From Butyrivibrio sp. (GTDB taxonomy: Bacteria; Bacillota; Clostridia; Lachnospirales; Lachnospiraceae): DNA of 14,351 bases. The notes under the pieces were generated by a model that saw nothing but the letters and a program-made list of their open reading frames with translations, was not told where the DNA came from and searched no databases. The translations under genes were made by a program, and so were the position numbers. The stretch spans positions 1 to 14,351 of the forward strand of contig JAILEJ010000322.1 of NCBI GenBank assembly GCA_024688095.1, written 5' to 3'. Positions 1 to 6,438 of this stretch are shown here, piece by piece; position 1 is the first letter of the stretch; each line of letters begins with the position of its first letter.

Positions 1-214
1 CAATATTCCACCCATCTAAACTATTTGTCTCAAAATCTCCATTTGTAATCAAAGAAGTTTTTTCAAAACCATCGCCCGATGAAGAAGTAATTTCTTCAAT
101 TTCAATTTCTTTTATTTCTTCAGAAGCTAAAACATTAGATGGTATTGAGCTTATAATCAAGCCTACAGCAAAAAAAACACCAAAACTTTTTGTCAAAAAT
201 CTCTTCCCTTTCAT
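1..214 (-). CDS. Secreted protein, N-terminal fragment: signal peptide plus start of a CBM-like domain (cut by window edge)
   Basis: An open frame starts at ATG 214-212 and runs off the left edge (71 codons visible). The start has a good Shine-Dalgarno (AAAGGG at 223-228, 8 bases away). Residues 1-31 form a classical Sec signal peptide: basic MKGKRFLTK, a hydrophobic core (FGVFFAVGLIISSIP) and a likely signal peptidase I site after VLA, before SEE. A short acidic Glu/Ile/Ser-rich linker follows. Then comes LITNGDFETNSLDGW, the way many family 4/9-type carbohydrate-binding modules and related beta-sandwich domains begin (NGDFE...GW). By inference this is an extracellular polysaccharide-degrading enzyme or surface glycan-binding protein; the catalytic part lies outside the window, so no enzyme class can be given. 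It has its own promoter and possible operators upstream. Confidence 0.75.
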   Translation of the reverse strand, partial: MKGKRFLTKSFGVFFAVGLIISSIPSNVLASEEIKEIEIEEITSSSGDGFEKTSLITNGDFETNSLDGWNI

Positions 215-243
215 AACTATATCCCTTTCTAAAACCCCATAAA

Positions 244-271
244 ATTATATATCCAATCATTTTTTGCGCAA
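244..271 (-). promoter_or_regulatory. Promoter of the secreted-protein gene
   Basis: On the minus strand a -35-like TTGCGC (266-271) is followed after 16 bases by a perfect -10 TATAAT (244-249). Transcription would start near 237, giving a leader of about 23 bases with the Shine-Dalgarno. The -35 lies inside an inverted repeat (263-284), so a repressor bound there would block RNA polymerase. The -10 is strong and the -35 is weak. Confidence 0.6.
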
Positions 272-284
272 CTCATTGCGCAAA
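263..284. promoter_or_regulatory. Putative operator, paired TTGCGCAA palindromes (site A)
   Basis: Two 8-bp palindromes TTGCGCAA lie at 264-271 and 276-283, 12 bp centre to centre. Together they form a larger inverted repeat with 9-bp arms (TTTGCGCAA and its complement) around a 4-bp spacer. The site overlaps the -35 of the downstream promoter. The central CpG with flanking TTG/CAA resembles LacI-family operators, but no regulator gene is in the window, so the family assignment is a guess. Confidence 0.5.
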
Positions 285-436
285 TCACGTCACATATGAT
301 AATATAGTCATATTTTTAAAACATGTGCATATTGAATATTTTTTACAGAAATATAGTATCATTTCGCCTTGCTTTGTGTAAATTGACTATTTTTATAAAA
401 CAAATATAAATTTTTTGTTAAAATTAAATACAAAAA

Positions 437-454
437 ATGCGCAATGTGCGCAAT
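437..454. promoter_or_regulatory. Putative second operator with two TGCGCAAT repeats (site B)
   Basis: Two copies of TGCGCAAT are in direct repeat at 438-445 and 447-454, 9 bp apart. They share the palindromic TGCGCA core with site A, about 170 bp away. In such AT-rich DNA, four TGCGCA copies within about 190 bp are unlikely by chance. The site could be an upstream auxiliary operator for the secreted-protein gene. The rest of 215-512 is AT-rich with no gene that I can support; it also holds a weak plus-strand promoter look-alike (TTGACT at 383-388, 16 bases, TATAAA at 405-410). Confidence 0.4.
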
Positions 455-465
455 ATTTAACATAC

Positions 466-494
466 AAAAAAGCTGTTGCAAATGCAACAGCTTT
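466..494 (-). terminator. Rho-independent terminator after the cytidylate-kinase-like gene
   Basis: A near-perfect hairpin is formed by arms at 469-479 and 484-494 (AAAGCTGTTGC and its complement) with a 4-base loop. Read on the minus strand it ends in a run of six T (plus-strand A at 466-471). It lies about 18 bases after the stop codon at 513, which is the normal place for an intrinsic terminator. It separates this gene from the secreted-protein gene. Confidence 0.85.
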
Positions 495-512
495 AATCTC
501 TTATCAAATAAA

Positions 513-1142
513 TTATTGACGTTTCTCATAATCTTCAATATATTGACAAATAAATTCTGCAGTCCCTTCAACTCCTAATTTGCTGGAATTTATACATAAA
601 TCATAACTATCAGCTCTGCCCCATTTCTTAGATGAATAATAGTTATAATAGCTCTGCCTCTGTTTATCCTTTTTAATAAGCATTTCTCTTGCTTTATCTT
701 CAGAAACAAGATCCTTAAATCTATTCATTACTCTTTCAATCTTTGAATCTTCATCTGCATATATAAAGATATTTAACACATTAGGAAACTCGCTAAGAGC
801 ATAATCTGCACAACGTCCAACTATTACGCAGGGCCCCTCATTAGCAATATTTTTAATAGTATCAAACTGAGCCAGAAATACCTTGTGACTAATTGGCATA
901 TCAACAAAGCTTGAAGAATTATAGCCAAATGAATAAGTATCCATTACTAAATTATATAGGAATGAATTAGTTGGTTTTTCATCATGATTTTGAAGCATCT
1001 CTGTACAAAATCCACTATCAGCAGCAGCTCTGGATAACAGTTCCTTGTCATAGCATTTAATATCGAAATGCTTAGCTACTAATTCACCAATTTCTCTACC
1101 TCCTGATCCAAACTGACGTCCAATCGTAATAACAGTATTCAT
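513..1142 (-). CDS. Cytidylate kinase-like family protein
   Basis: This 209-residue protein resembles the Cytidylate_kin2-type nucleotide kinases common in Clostridia. Residues 4-19 (VITIGRQFGSGGREIG) form the glycine-rich phosphate-binding loop typical of this subfamily, which lacks the Lys of a standard Walker A. VIVGRCADYAL (107-116) and IFIYADEDSKIERV (125-138) match later core strands, and the Arg/Lys-rich stretch 138-174 fits the lid region. By homology it should be a nucleoside monophosphate kinase, but members of this subfamily have uncertain substrates and it is not the canonical Cmk. The start is ATG 1142-1140 because GGAGG lies 7 bases upstream (1151-1155); an in-frame ATG seven codons earlier would put that site inside the gene. 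It is monocistronic, with its own promoter and terminator. Confidence 0.85.
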   Translation of the reverse strand: MNTVITIGRQFGSGGREIGELVAKHFDIKCYDKELLSRAAADSGFCTEMLQNHDEKPTNSFLYNLVMDTYSFGYNSSSFVDMPISHKVFLAQFDTIKNIANEGPCVIVGRCADYALSEFPNVLNIFIYADEDSKIERVMNRFKDLVSEDKAREMLIKKDKQRQSYYNYYSSKKWGRADSYDLCINSSKLGVEGTAEFICQYIEDYEKRQ

Positions 1143-1235
1143 GTCATCACCTCCGGTAAACATTTATTCTGTATTCAATTTTTAGCCCGGCCAGATAGAA
1201 ATAAGCCTAGAACTTTTATGAGTATAAATAACCAT

Positions 1236-1275
1236 TTATAATATATATTATAAGATATTTAAACTGAATTGTCAC
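1236..1275 (-). promoter_or_regulatory. Promoter of the cytidylate-kinase-like gene
   Basis: GTGACA (1270-1275, five of six matches to TTGACA), 17 bases, then a perfect TATAAT (1247-1252) on the minus strand. It begins 3 bases after the rluD stop codon. The -10 is part of an 18-bp perfect AT palindrome (1236-1253), which puts a TATAAT on both strands. The predicted leader is about 98 bases; I recognise no riboswitch in it. Confidence 0.7.
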
Positions 1276-1278
1276 AAA

Positions 1279-2211
1279 TTATTTGAGAATATCTAATAAA
1301 TGCTTAAAATATTCAGGCAAAGGTGCATCTGTCTCTATATATTCGCCAGTAACAGGATGTTTAAATCCCAGAATTTTAGCATGCAGACATTGTCCATTTA
1401 ATTTAAACCTGCTTTTTCTTGATGGAGCATAAGTCTCGTCTCCCAATAAAGGATGACCGATATGATTCATATGAACTCTGATCTGATGAGTCCTTCCAGT
1501 TTCAAGTTTACACTCGATATATGTTATCTTATCTTCTTCAAATCTTTTTAAAACTCTATAATGTGTAACTGCACTTTTTCCATGAGAAAGATCTGAAACA
1601 ACAGCCATTTTTTTTCTGTCATTTTGACTTCTGCCAATTGGTGCATCAATTGTACCTTCATCTTCCTTAATGATTCCATAACATAATGCATGATAAATAC
1701 GATTTATGCTGTGTTCCTTAAGCTGCCCGGCAATTTCTTTATGAGAATTATCATTTTTACAAATAATAACTGAGCCTGTAGTATCTTTATCTATCCTGTG
1801 AACAATACCAGGCCTCATAACACCGTTTATTCCGGACAGATCATCTCCACAATGATACATAACTGCATTTACAAGCGTGCCTGAATAATGCCCGGCAGCA
1901 GGATGAACAACCATATTTTTGGGCTTATTAACAATAAGTATATCCTTATCCTCAAATATAATATCCAAAGGAATATCTTCAGCAGCAATTTCCGGAGTCT
2001 GAGCTTCAGGAATGTCCAGAATTATATTATCACCCTCATAGACCACTGTACTTGGCTTTACCTTCTTGCCATTAACTGTTGCCTTATCATCATCAATAAG
2101 CTTTTTAATATAACTTCTTGATAAGTCAGGTAAAATAAGGCTGATTACCTTATCTACCCTTAATCCTTCATATTCAATTGTAACTGAATAATTAAAAGTA
2201 TGTGTCATCAT
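1279..2211 (-). CDS. rluD: RluA-family 23S rRNA pseudouridine synthase
   Basis: A cytoplasmic rRNA modification enzyme that converts uridine to pseudouridine. The 310 residues are normal for the family. Residues about 14-75 form an S4 RNA-binding domain (LRVDKVISLILPDLSRSYIKKLI...ATVNGKKV). Residues about 88-300 are the catalytic domain: IVNKPKNMVVHP (93-104), the signature HRIDKDTTG (138-146) with catalytic Asp141, and LETGRTHQIRVH (236-247). It is the RluD/YlyB subtype by position next to lspA; the exact target uridines cannot be read from sequence. The first ATG (2211) overlaps the lspA stop in an ATGA arrangement, so translation is probably coupled. No terminator is visible downstream; the next promoter begins at once. 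Confidence 0.93.
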   Translation of the reverse strand: MMTHTFNYSVTIEYEGLRVDKVISLILPDLSRSYIKKLIDDDKATVNGKKVKPSTVVYEGDNIILDIPEAQTPEIAAEDIPLDIIFEDKDILIVNKPKNMVVHPAAGHYSGTLVNAVMYHCGDDLSGINGVMRPGIVHRIDKDTTGSVIICKNDNSHKEIAGQLKEHSINRIYHALCYGIIKEDEGTIDAPIGRSQNDRKKMAVVSDLSHGKSAVTHYRVLKRFEEDKITYIECKLETGRTHQIRVHMNHIGHPLLGDETYAPSRKSRFKLNGQCLHAKILGFKHPVTGEYIETDAPLPEYFKHLLDILK

Positions 2212-2741
2212 TTAAATTCTCTGTATTTTCTTTGCTGCTTAAAGGTAAGAAAATCAAAGTCTTTTTCCTTGTAATAAAATAAAAATAAAATCACAAACAC
2301 AACAGTTGAAACAGTAACATATATATCTGCTACATTAAAAATAGGAAAATTTATAATTACAAATGAAATAAAATCAACAACATAATCATTCATAATTCTG
2401 TCAATCATATTTCCTGCAGCACCACTTGAAATCATTACCAAAAGTACATGCATAATATTATATTTCTTATCATCTGGAAGTCTGAATAATACATAAGCAA
2501 TAACAACAAGTATCATAATTGCAACTAATATAAAAAAGACCTTCTGATCCTGTAAAATTCCAAATGCAGCACCACTATTCTTTAAAAAATTAAGTTCCAA
2601 AACTCCAGGTATAAGAACAAAAGCACTCTTTTCATACAAATATTTAACTGCAAGTAATTTTGTAATCTGGTCAATTGCAATTAAAATTATTATTGCAATC
2701 AGATCTACAATCAATAAAATTTTTTTCTTTTTGCTAAGCAT
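2208..2741 (-). CDS. lspA: Lipoprotein signal peptidase (signal peptidase II)
   Basis: An integral membrane aspartyl protease that removes signal peptides from diacylglyceryl-modified prolipoproteins. The 177 residues show about four membrane spans (11-30, 68-88, 97-112, 140-157). Conserved motifs are all present: DQITK (24-28), NSGAAFG (55-61), GNMIDR (110-115) with catalytic Asp114, and FNVADIYV (135-142) with catalytic Asp139. The C-terminal tail (158-177) is charged. AAGGAA about 11 bases upstream serves as ribosome binding site, and the aroB stop lies 13 bases before the start. Its likely substrates include the lipoprotein carboxypeptidase encoded at 6968-7927. It overlaps rluD by 4 bases. 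Confidence 0.95.
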   Translation of the reverse strand: MLSKKKKILLIVDLIAIIILIAIDQITKLLAVKYLYEKSAFVLIPGVLELNFLKNSGAAFGILQDQKVFFILVAIMILVVIAYVLFRLPDDKKYNIMHVLLVMISSGAAGNMIDRIMNDYVVDFISFVIINFPIFNVADIYVTVSTVVFVILFLFYYKEKDFDFLTFKQQRKYREFK

Positions 2742-2754
2742 AATCTATATTTCC

Positions 2755-3858
2755 TTATTCGTTATCTTCAACCCATAAAATTTCTTCCAGAGCTTTTCTC
2801 ATTTCATCTTCTGTAACGGTTGTATCAATAAATGCCTTACCAATCTTATTAAGGAGTATGAATTTAACAGCCTTTGAATCAACCTTCTTATCTGATTTTG
2901 TATTATTAATAACTTCATCAATATCAATATTATCAACAGAAATTGGCAGATTAAATGGAACAAACATATCTCTTATCTCATAATAATCATCCATAGAAAT
3001 CAGATTTCTTTTCCAGGAGATAAAAGATGCTGCTATACATCCAAGAGCTACACATTCACCATGAAACAGTTCAAAATTGCGAGCCTTTTCAATAGCATGG
3101 CCCAGTGTATGACCAAAGTTAAGAAGCGCTCTTTCTCCCTTTTCCTTAGGATCGTTTTCAACAACAGCTTTTTTAACGCTACAACTCTTTTTAAGCATTG
3201 GAATCAACGTATCCATTTCCCTGTCATTGATCTCATAAATATGATCTAATAACCATATATAAAACTTCTGATCCTTTATAAGACCATGTTTCATAATTTC
3301 AGCAAAACCTGATGCATATTGTCTTCCATCAAGTGTTTTAAGTGTGCTTAAGTTCATATAAACTAGTCTTGGCATATAAAATGCTCCAACCATATTCTTG
3401 TAACCTTTAAAATCTACACCAGTCTTACCGCCTATACTACTATCTGCCTGCGCAAGTAAAGTTGTAGGAATCTGAATAAATGCAATACCTCTAAGATATG
3501 TAGAGGCAATAAACCCTGTCATATCGCCTACAACACCGCCACCAAGCGCAAGCAACAAATCATTCCTATCAAAATGATTTTCAATCAGGAACTCATAAAC
3601 TTTACTGATTTCATCAAGATTCTTATTATTCTCACCAGCTGGTAATTCGTAGACACATGTAAAAGAACAGTGTGGCTCAATAACATTCAAAACCTCATTG
3701 GCATATAAAGGCTTTACATTAGAATCTGTAACGATACATACTTTTCTTCCCTCAAATCCAAGTTCAGAAATTTTGTCCCCAAGTATACCAAAATTATCTG
3801 TAAAAATAATATCATAGCATGGTTTTTCATCATAATTAACTGTCAAAACTTCACTCAT
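2755..3858 (-). CDS. aroB: 3-dehydroquinate synthase
   Basis: Second step of the shikimate pathway: converts DAHP to 3-dehydroquinate with NAD+ and a divalent metal, in the cytoplasm. The 367 residues match the usual length. The NAD-binding part has GGGVVGDMTGF (106-116) and PTTLLAQADSSIGGKTGVD (131-149). The metal ligands expected in the family are visible: Glu187 (FAEIMKHG), His250 (NFGHTLGHAIE) and His266 (HGECVALG). The start is ATG 3858-3856 because AGGGAGA (3864-3870) lies just upstream; a longer frame from TTG 3891 would begin inside the terminator T-run. It is first in an aroB-lspA-rluD unit. A biosynthetic gene in this position, rather than with other aro genes, is unusual. Confidence 0.95.
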   Translation of the reverse strand: MSEVLTVNYDEKPCYDIIFTDNFGILGDKISELGFEGRKVCIVTDSNVKPLYANEVLNVIEPHCSFTCVYELPAGENNKNLDEISKVYEFLIENHFDRNDLLLALGGGVVGDMTGFIASTYLRGIAFIQIPTTLLAQADSSIGGKTGVDFKGYKNMVGAFYMPRLVYMNLSTLKTLDGRQYASGFAEIMKHGLIKDQKFYIWLLDHIYEINDREMDTLIPMLKKSCSVKKAVVENDPKEKGERALLNFGHTLGHAIEKARNFELFHGECVALGCIAASFISWKRNLISMDDYYEIRDMFVPFNLPISVDNIDIDEVINNTKSDKKVDSKAVKFILLNKIGKAFIDTTVTEDEMRKALEEILWVEDNE

Positions 3859-3879
3859 ATCTGTCTCCCTATTAATGTC

Positions 3880-3907
3880 TTTATAATTCAAAAAAAGGCA
3901 GAAGCAA
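3880..3907 (-). promoter_or_regulatory. Possible aroB promoter, overlapping the sepF terminator
   Basis: TTGCTT (3902-3907), 16 bases, then TATAAA (3880-3885) on the minus strand. The -35 would lie in the terminator stem. A competing candidate is TTGCAT (3952-3957) with TATAAT (3927-3932), whose 19-base spacer is poor and whose start point would fall within the hairpin. One of the two, or read-through, must supply aroB transcription. Confidence 0.35.
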
Positions 3908-3923
3908 AAGAATCGCTTCTGCC
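3890..3923 (-). terminator. Rho-independent terminator after sepF
   Basis: Perfect 9-bp stem GGCAGAAGC/GCTTCTGCC (3897-3905 with 3915-3923) with a 9-base loop. It is followed on the minus strand by seven T (plus-strand A at 3890-3896). It lies 55 bases after the sepF stop and about 20 bases before the aroB ribosome binding site, so it ends the sepF transcript and shields, or attenuates, aroB. Confidence 0.88.
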
Positions 3924-3978
3924 AATATTATATTTAAAAATAAAATCAATAATGCAAGTAAAAATAAATTTATGTATA

Positions 3979-4509
3979 TTATAATGTCTGAGGACCACCA
4001 GAAACTGCAGAACCTTCAAAAGCTCCACCAGAAATCATTTCCTGGAAATCTCCTGAAATATCAACACTCTTAGGTGTAACAATGAATATGTATCTGGAAA
4101 TTTTCTGAAGATTACCGGAAATAGCATAGCATGAACCTGATGTAAAATCGATAATTCTCTGTGCTACATCTACATCAATACCTTCAAGATTTAATACTAC
4201 TGTTCTATTTGCAAGTAATGTTTCTGTAATTTCTCTTGCTTCTTCAACAGATGTAGGCTTTATAACGCAAACCTCCATATCAGAAGGTGCACCAACACTT
4301 CTCTTTTTAGGTGAATTAATTACACGAGGAGCTGACTTAACAGGCTTATCGCTATTATCATATGAATCATCATTAGATACAGCCATTGGCTTACGTATAG
4401 GCTCAATATTTGGACTGTCATAATAACCATCATCTTCTGCGTCATAATATCCATTATCATCATCAGAACTAAGCTTCATAGCGCTTAAAAATTTATCCAT
4501 CACACTCAT
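3979..4509 (-). CDS. sepF: Cell division protein SepF
   Basis: A cytoplasmic FtsZ-binding protein that tethers and bundles the Z-ring at the membrane in Gram-positive bacteria. In 176 residues it shows the family layout: an N-terminal amphipathic membrane-targeting helix (MSVMDKFLSAMKLS, 1-14); a disordered acidic Tyr/Asp-rich then basic linker (15-75); and the SepF (DUF552) domain (about 78-160). That domain includes VCVIKPTSVEEAREI, VVLNLEGIDVDVAQRIIDF and SGSCYAISGNLQKISRYIFIVTP. A short Gly/Ser-rich tail follows. AAGGAG lies 11 bases upstream of the ATG. It sits between the HlyD-like gene and aroB and is monocistronic: own promoter (4568-4596) and own terminator (3890-3923). The ylm genes that normally flank sepF are absent. 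Confidence 0.93.
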   Translation of the reverse strand: MSVMDKFLSAMKLSSDDDNGYYDAEDDGYYDSPNIEPIRKPMAVSNDDSYDNSDKPVKSAPRVINSPKKRSVGAPSDMEVCVIKPTSVEEAREITETLLANRTVVLNLEGIDVDVAQRIIDFTSGSCYAISGNLQKISRYIFIVTPKSVDISGDFQEMISGGAFEGSAVSGGPQTL

Positions 4510-4567
4510 TTTTTCATACTCTCCTTACTAGCCCCAAAAAGAACTTTCAAAATACATAGATAAATAT

Positions 4568-4596
4568 ATTATCACTTTTTTTCCCAAATGTGTCAA
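4568..4596 (-). promoter_or_regulatory. Strong sepF promoter
   Basis: A perfect -35 TTGACA (4591-4596), 17 bases, then GATAAT (4568-4573) on the minus strand, with an A-rich spacer. The -35 overlaps one arm of an 8-bp inverted repeat (TCAATATG 4593-4600 and CATATTGA 4609-4616), which could be an operator. The leader is about 50 bases. The promoter lies wholly in the gap after the HlyD-like gene. Confidence 0.8.
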
Positions 4597-4616
4597 TATG
4601 TTAAAAATCATATTGA

Positions 4617-6419
4617 TTATTGATTAATTTCCCACGATATTATTTCCTCAGAAGTACCAGAATCAGTTTCAGATGATTCGTTTTGCTCATCTAAACCACT
4701 TTCTTTAGAAGTAATTTCTCCATCATCTTCATCTGAAGAAGTATCTAAACTTCCGGCATCTGAAGATATATCAGAACTATTATTCGCTTCACTGCTTTCA
4801 GAAATCGCAGAATCATCAGATGAACCAATTGTAGAAGTGACAACTTCTTCTAAATTATCATTATCCGATTCCAATGTACTTACTGAACTATCATCACTTA
4901 CAGCTTCAGCTGAATCATCAACCGCATCTTCTGTAGATGAACCATCTTCACTAACATTATTATCTGTATCAGAAGAAGTATTCTCATTATCAGTATTGTT
5001 ATCTGAATCAGCTTCAGTTTTTGCTTTTCCAGTAGATGCATCTATCGTAGAAGCATCAAGAACAATAAAGTCATATTCGCTAAGTCCGTAAGTAGTATTA
5101 GACTTTACAATAGAATACTCATCATTCTGATACAAAATACTAATCTGTCTAAACTCAGCATAACCCTTATTCATATTATAAACGCCTATAAGAGTATCTT
5201 TCTCACTTACGGTAAACCTGTCTGATGAATCTGTTTTAATAAGGGTATCACCAGCTCTGAGCGTTGCATCATCTAGATAAAATGTTTCTTCAGTTTCATT
5301 ATAAATTGATGTTTGTACAAATTCAGTACTTTCATTACCCTGTTCATCATATACAACTCTTAAAACACCCTTATCGCCTTCAGATGTTACAATATAATCT
5401 TTAGGAACAATAAAGAAATTCTTTTCGGCAATAGCAGAATTAGGGATTTTTAATCCTGACTGCTCTTCGGTAATAAGTTCAACACTCAAAAATCTATCTT
5501 TACAAAAAGTAATCATTGAATTTGTAAAACTAAGTTTTACAAATGTATCGCCTGCATCATTTGTGAATGTATCAACTTTTCCCCAGCTTTCATCCTGATT
5601 TTTTAGAAATCTGACCTTAACATAACCAAGATCAATTAGTTCCTGTACCTTATCCTGATCATTTTCCTGAATTACTATTGACCAATTTTCATCTGTACAT
5701 ATCTTATATACAGTATCACCACTTTCAACAAGTGTATTATTTATAAGCTGATTCTTTGTATAATTCGACTGATCATAATCTTCTATAGTCAAATCATTCC
5801 AAGTCTTAGTTTCATATCCATCAGTTGAATACACAACAATACCCGTATTAACAGCAGTTAGATAATTAATTCCCGAAACTGTACTTTCTGAATTTCCAAG
5901 AGCTTCTATATTATTCAAAATACTATTATTAGCAAGCTTTTGAGCCGTGCCATCAAGACTTGATTTAAAATCATAAACTGTATAAAACTCTTTTGGATTA
6001 AAAGATGTTGTAAAATCAACAATCTGTGTACGAAGTTCACTAAGATCCTCATTCGATAATGTTGCCTGCTCAGAGCCTTGTGATTTTAAATATTCAAGAA
6101 GCTGTCCGGACTCATCTAATGTATAAACAAGATCACCTACAGCAACTCTTCCACCTTCTGTTGCAAAATAATTAACATATCCTGCTTTAGTGGCCCCGAC
6201 AACTTCTTCAGTTCTAAGTGCAATGCCTGAATATACATTGTCTGAAGAAAGTGATCCTTCCAACACCCTATATCCAACCATATGTGTTTTACTTAAATAA
6301 ACAAGAACTGAAACAACAACATAAATAATGATTACAAGAAATATGATCATTCCCAAATTCAGATTAAGAGTTTTGGGATATTTAGTTATTTTCTGATTAC
6401 GTTTTTGTGCCAAAAACAT
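4617..6419 (-). CDS. HlyD/membrane-fusion-like single-pass membrane protein with long acidic C-terminal tail
   Basis: Function unknown. The 600 residues comprise a basic cytoplasmic N-terminus (KRNQKITKYPK), one membrane span (about 22-42), and an extracytoplasmic part. Residues 75-102 (GATKAGYVNYFATEGGRVAVGDLVYTLD, split here only to describe it) have the turn-rich pattern of a lipoyl/barrel-sandwich hairpin. Residues 320-345 (SGLKIPNSAIAEKNFFIVP) resemble the beta-barrel segment of HlyD/MacA-type periplasmic adaptors. From about 467 to 592 the chain is low-complexity Ser/Asp/Glu/Asn/Thr, ending in a short hydrophobic-polar EEIISWEINQ. No ABC or RND transporter lies nearby. The start ATG 6419 has GAGG close upstream. 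Position between a P-loop gene and sepF suggests an envelope or division role; this is inference. It could also be an adaptor for a distant exporter. Confidence 0.75.
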   Translation of the reverse strand: MFLAQKRNQKITKYPKTLNLNLGMIIFLVIIIYVVVSVLVYLSKTHMVGYRVLEGSLSSDNVYSGIALRTEEVVGATKAGYVNYFATEGGRVAVGDLVYTLDESGQLLEYLKSQGSEQATLSNEDLSELRTQIVDFTTSFNPKEFYTVYDFKSSLDGTAQKLANNSILNNIEALGNSESTVSGINYLTAVNTGIVVYSTDGYETKTWNDLTIEDYDQSNYTKNQLINNTLVESGDTVYKICTDENWSIVIQENDQDKVQELIDLGYVKVRFLKNQDESWGKVDTFTNDAGDTFVKLSFTNSMITFCKDRFLSVELITEEQSGLKIPNSAIAEKNFFIVPKDYIVTSEGDKGVLRVVYDEQGNESTEFVQTSIYNETEETFYLDDATLRAGDTLIKTDSSDRFTVSEKDTLIGVYNMNKGYAEFRQISILYQNDEYSIVKSNTTYGLSEYDFIVLDASTIDASTGKAKTEADSDNNTDNENTSSDTDNNVSEDGSSTEDAVDDSAEAVSDDSSVSTLESDNDNLEEVVTSTIGSSDDSAISESSEANNSSDISSDAGSLDTSSDEDDGEITSKESGLDEQNESSETDSGTSEEIISWEINQ

Positions 6420-6438
6420 CTACCTCAATCGCATAAAG

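Noticed and set aside
359..571. Minus-strand 70-codon frame overlapping the end of the cytidylate-kinase-like gene
   Set aside because: It runs through the 469-494 terminator hairpin and AT-rich intergenic DNA, has no convincing ribosome binding site, and its protein is low-complexity Leu/Phe/Lys.
1143..1163. Longer cytidylate-kinase-like protein from ATG 1163
   Set aside because: The strong GGAGG site at 1151-1155 would be inside the coding region; it is correctly spaced for ATG 1142 and the added residues are not family-like.
1143..1240. Riboswitch in the roughly 98-base leader of the cytidylate-kinase-like gene
   Set aside because: Only short GC patches (GGCCGGGC) stand out; I could not pair them into a known riboswitch or T-box fold, nor find a terminator or sequestering helix.
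3859..3891. Longer aroB starting at TTG 3891
   Set aside because: The upstream start lies in the T-run of the sepF terminator, while ATG 3858 has an excellent AGGGAGA site at the right distance and fits the family length.
4593..4616. Inverted repeat after the HlyD-like gene as a terminator
   Set aside because: The 8-bp stem is AT-rich and is followed on the minus strand by CACATTTGGG rather than a T-run; it overlaps the sepF -35 and is better read as a possible operator.
4837..5091. Plus-strand 84-codon frame rich in Ser and Leu
   Set aside because: It is the antisense shadow of the acidic Ser/Asp repeat tail of the HlyD-like gene; such low-complexity coding DNA keeps the opposite strand open.
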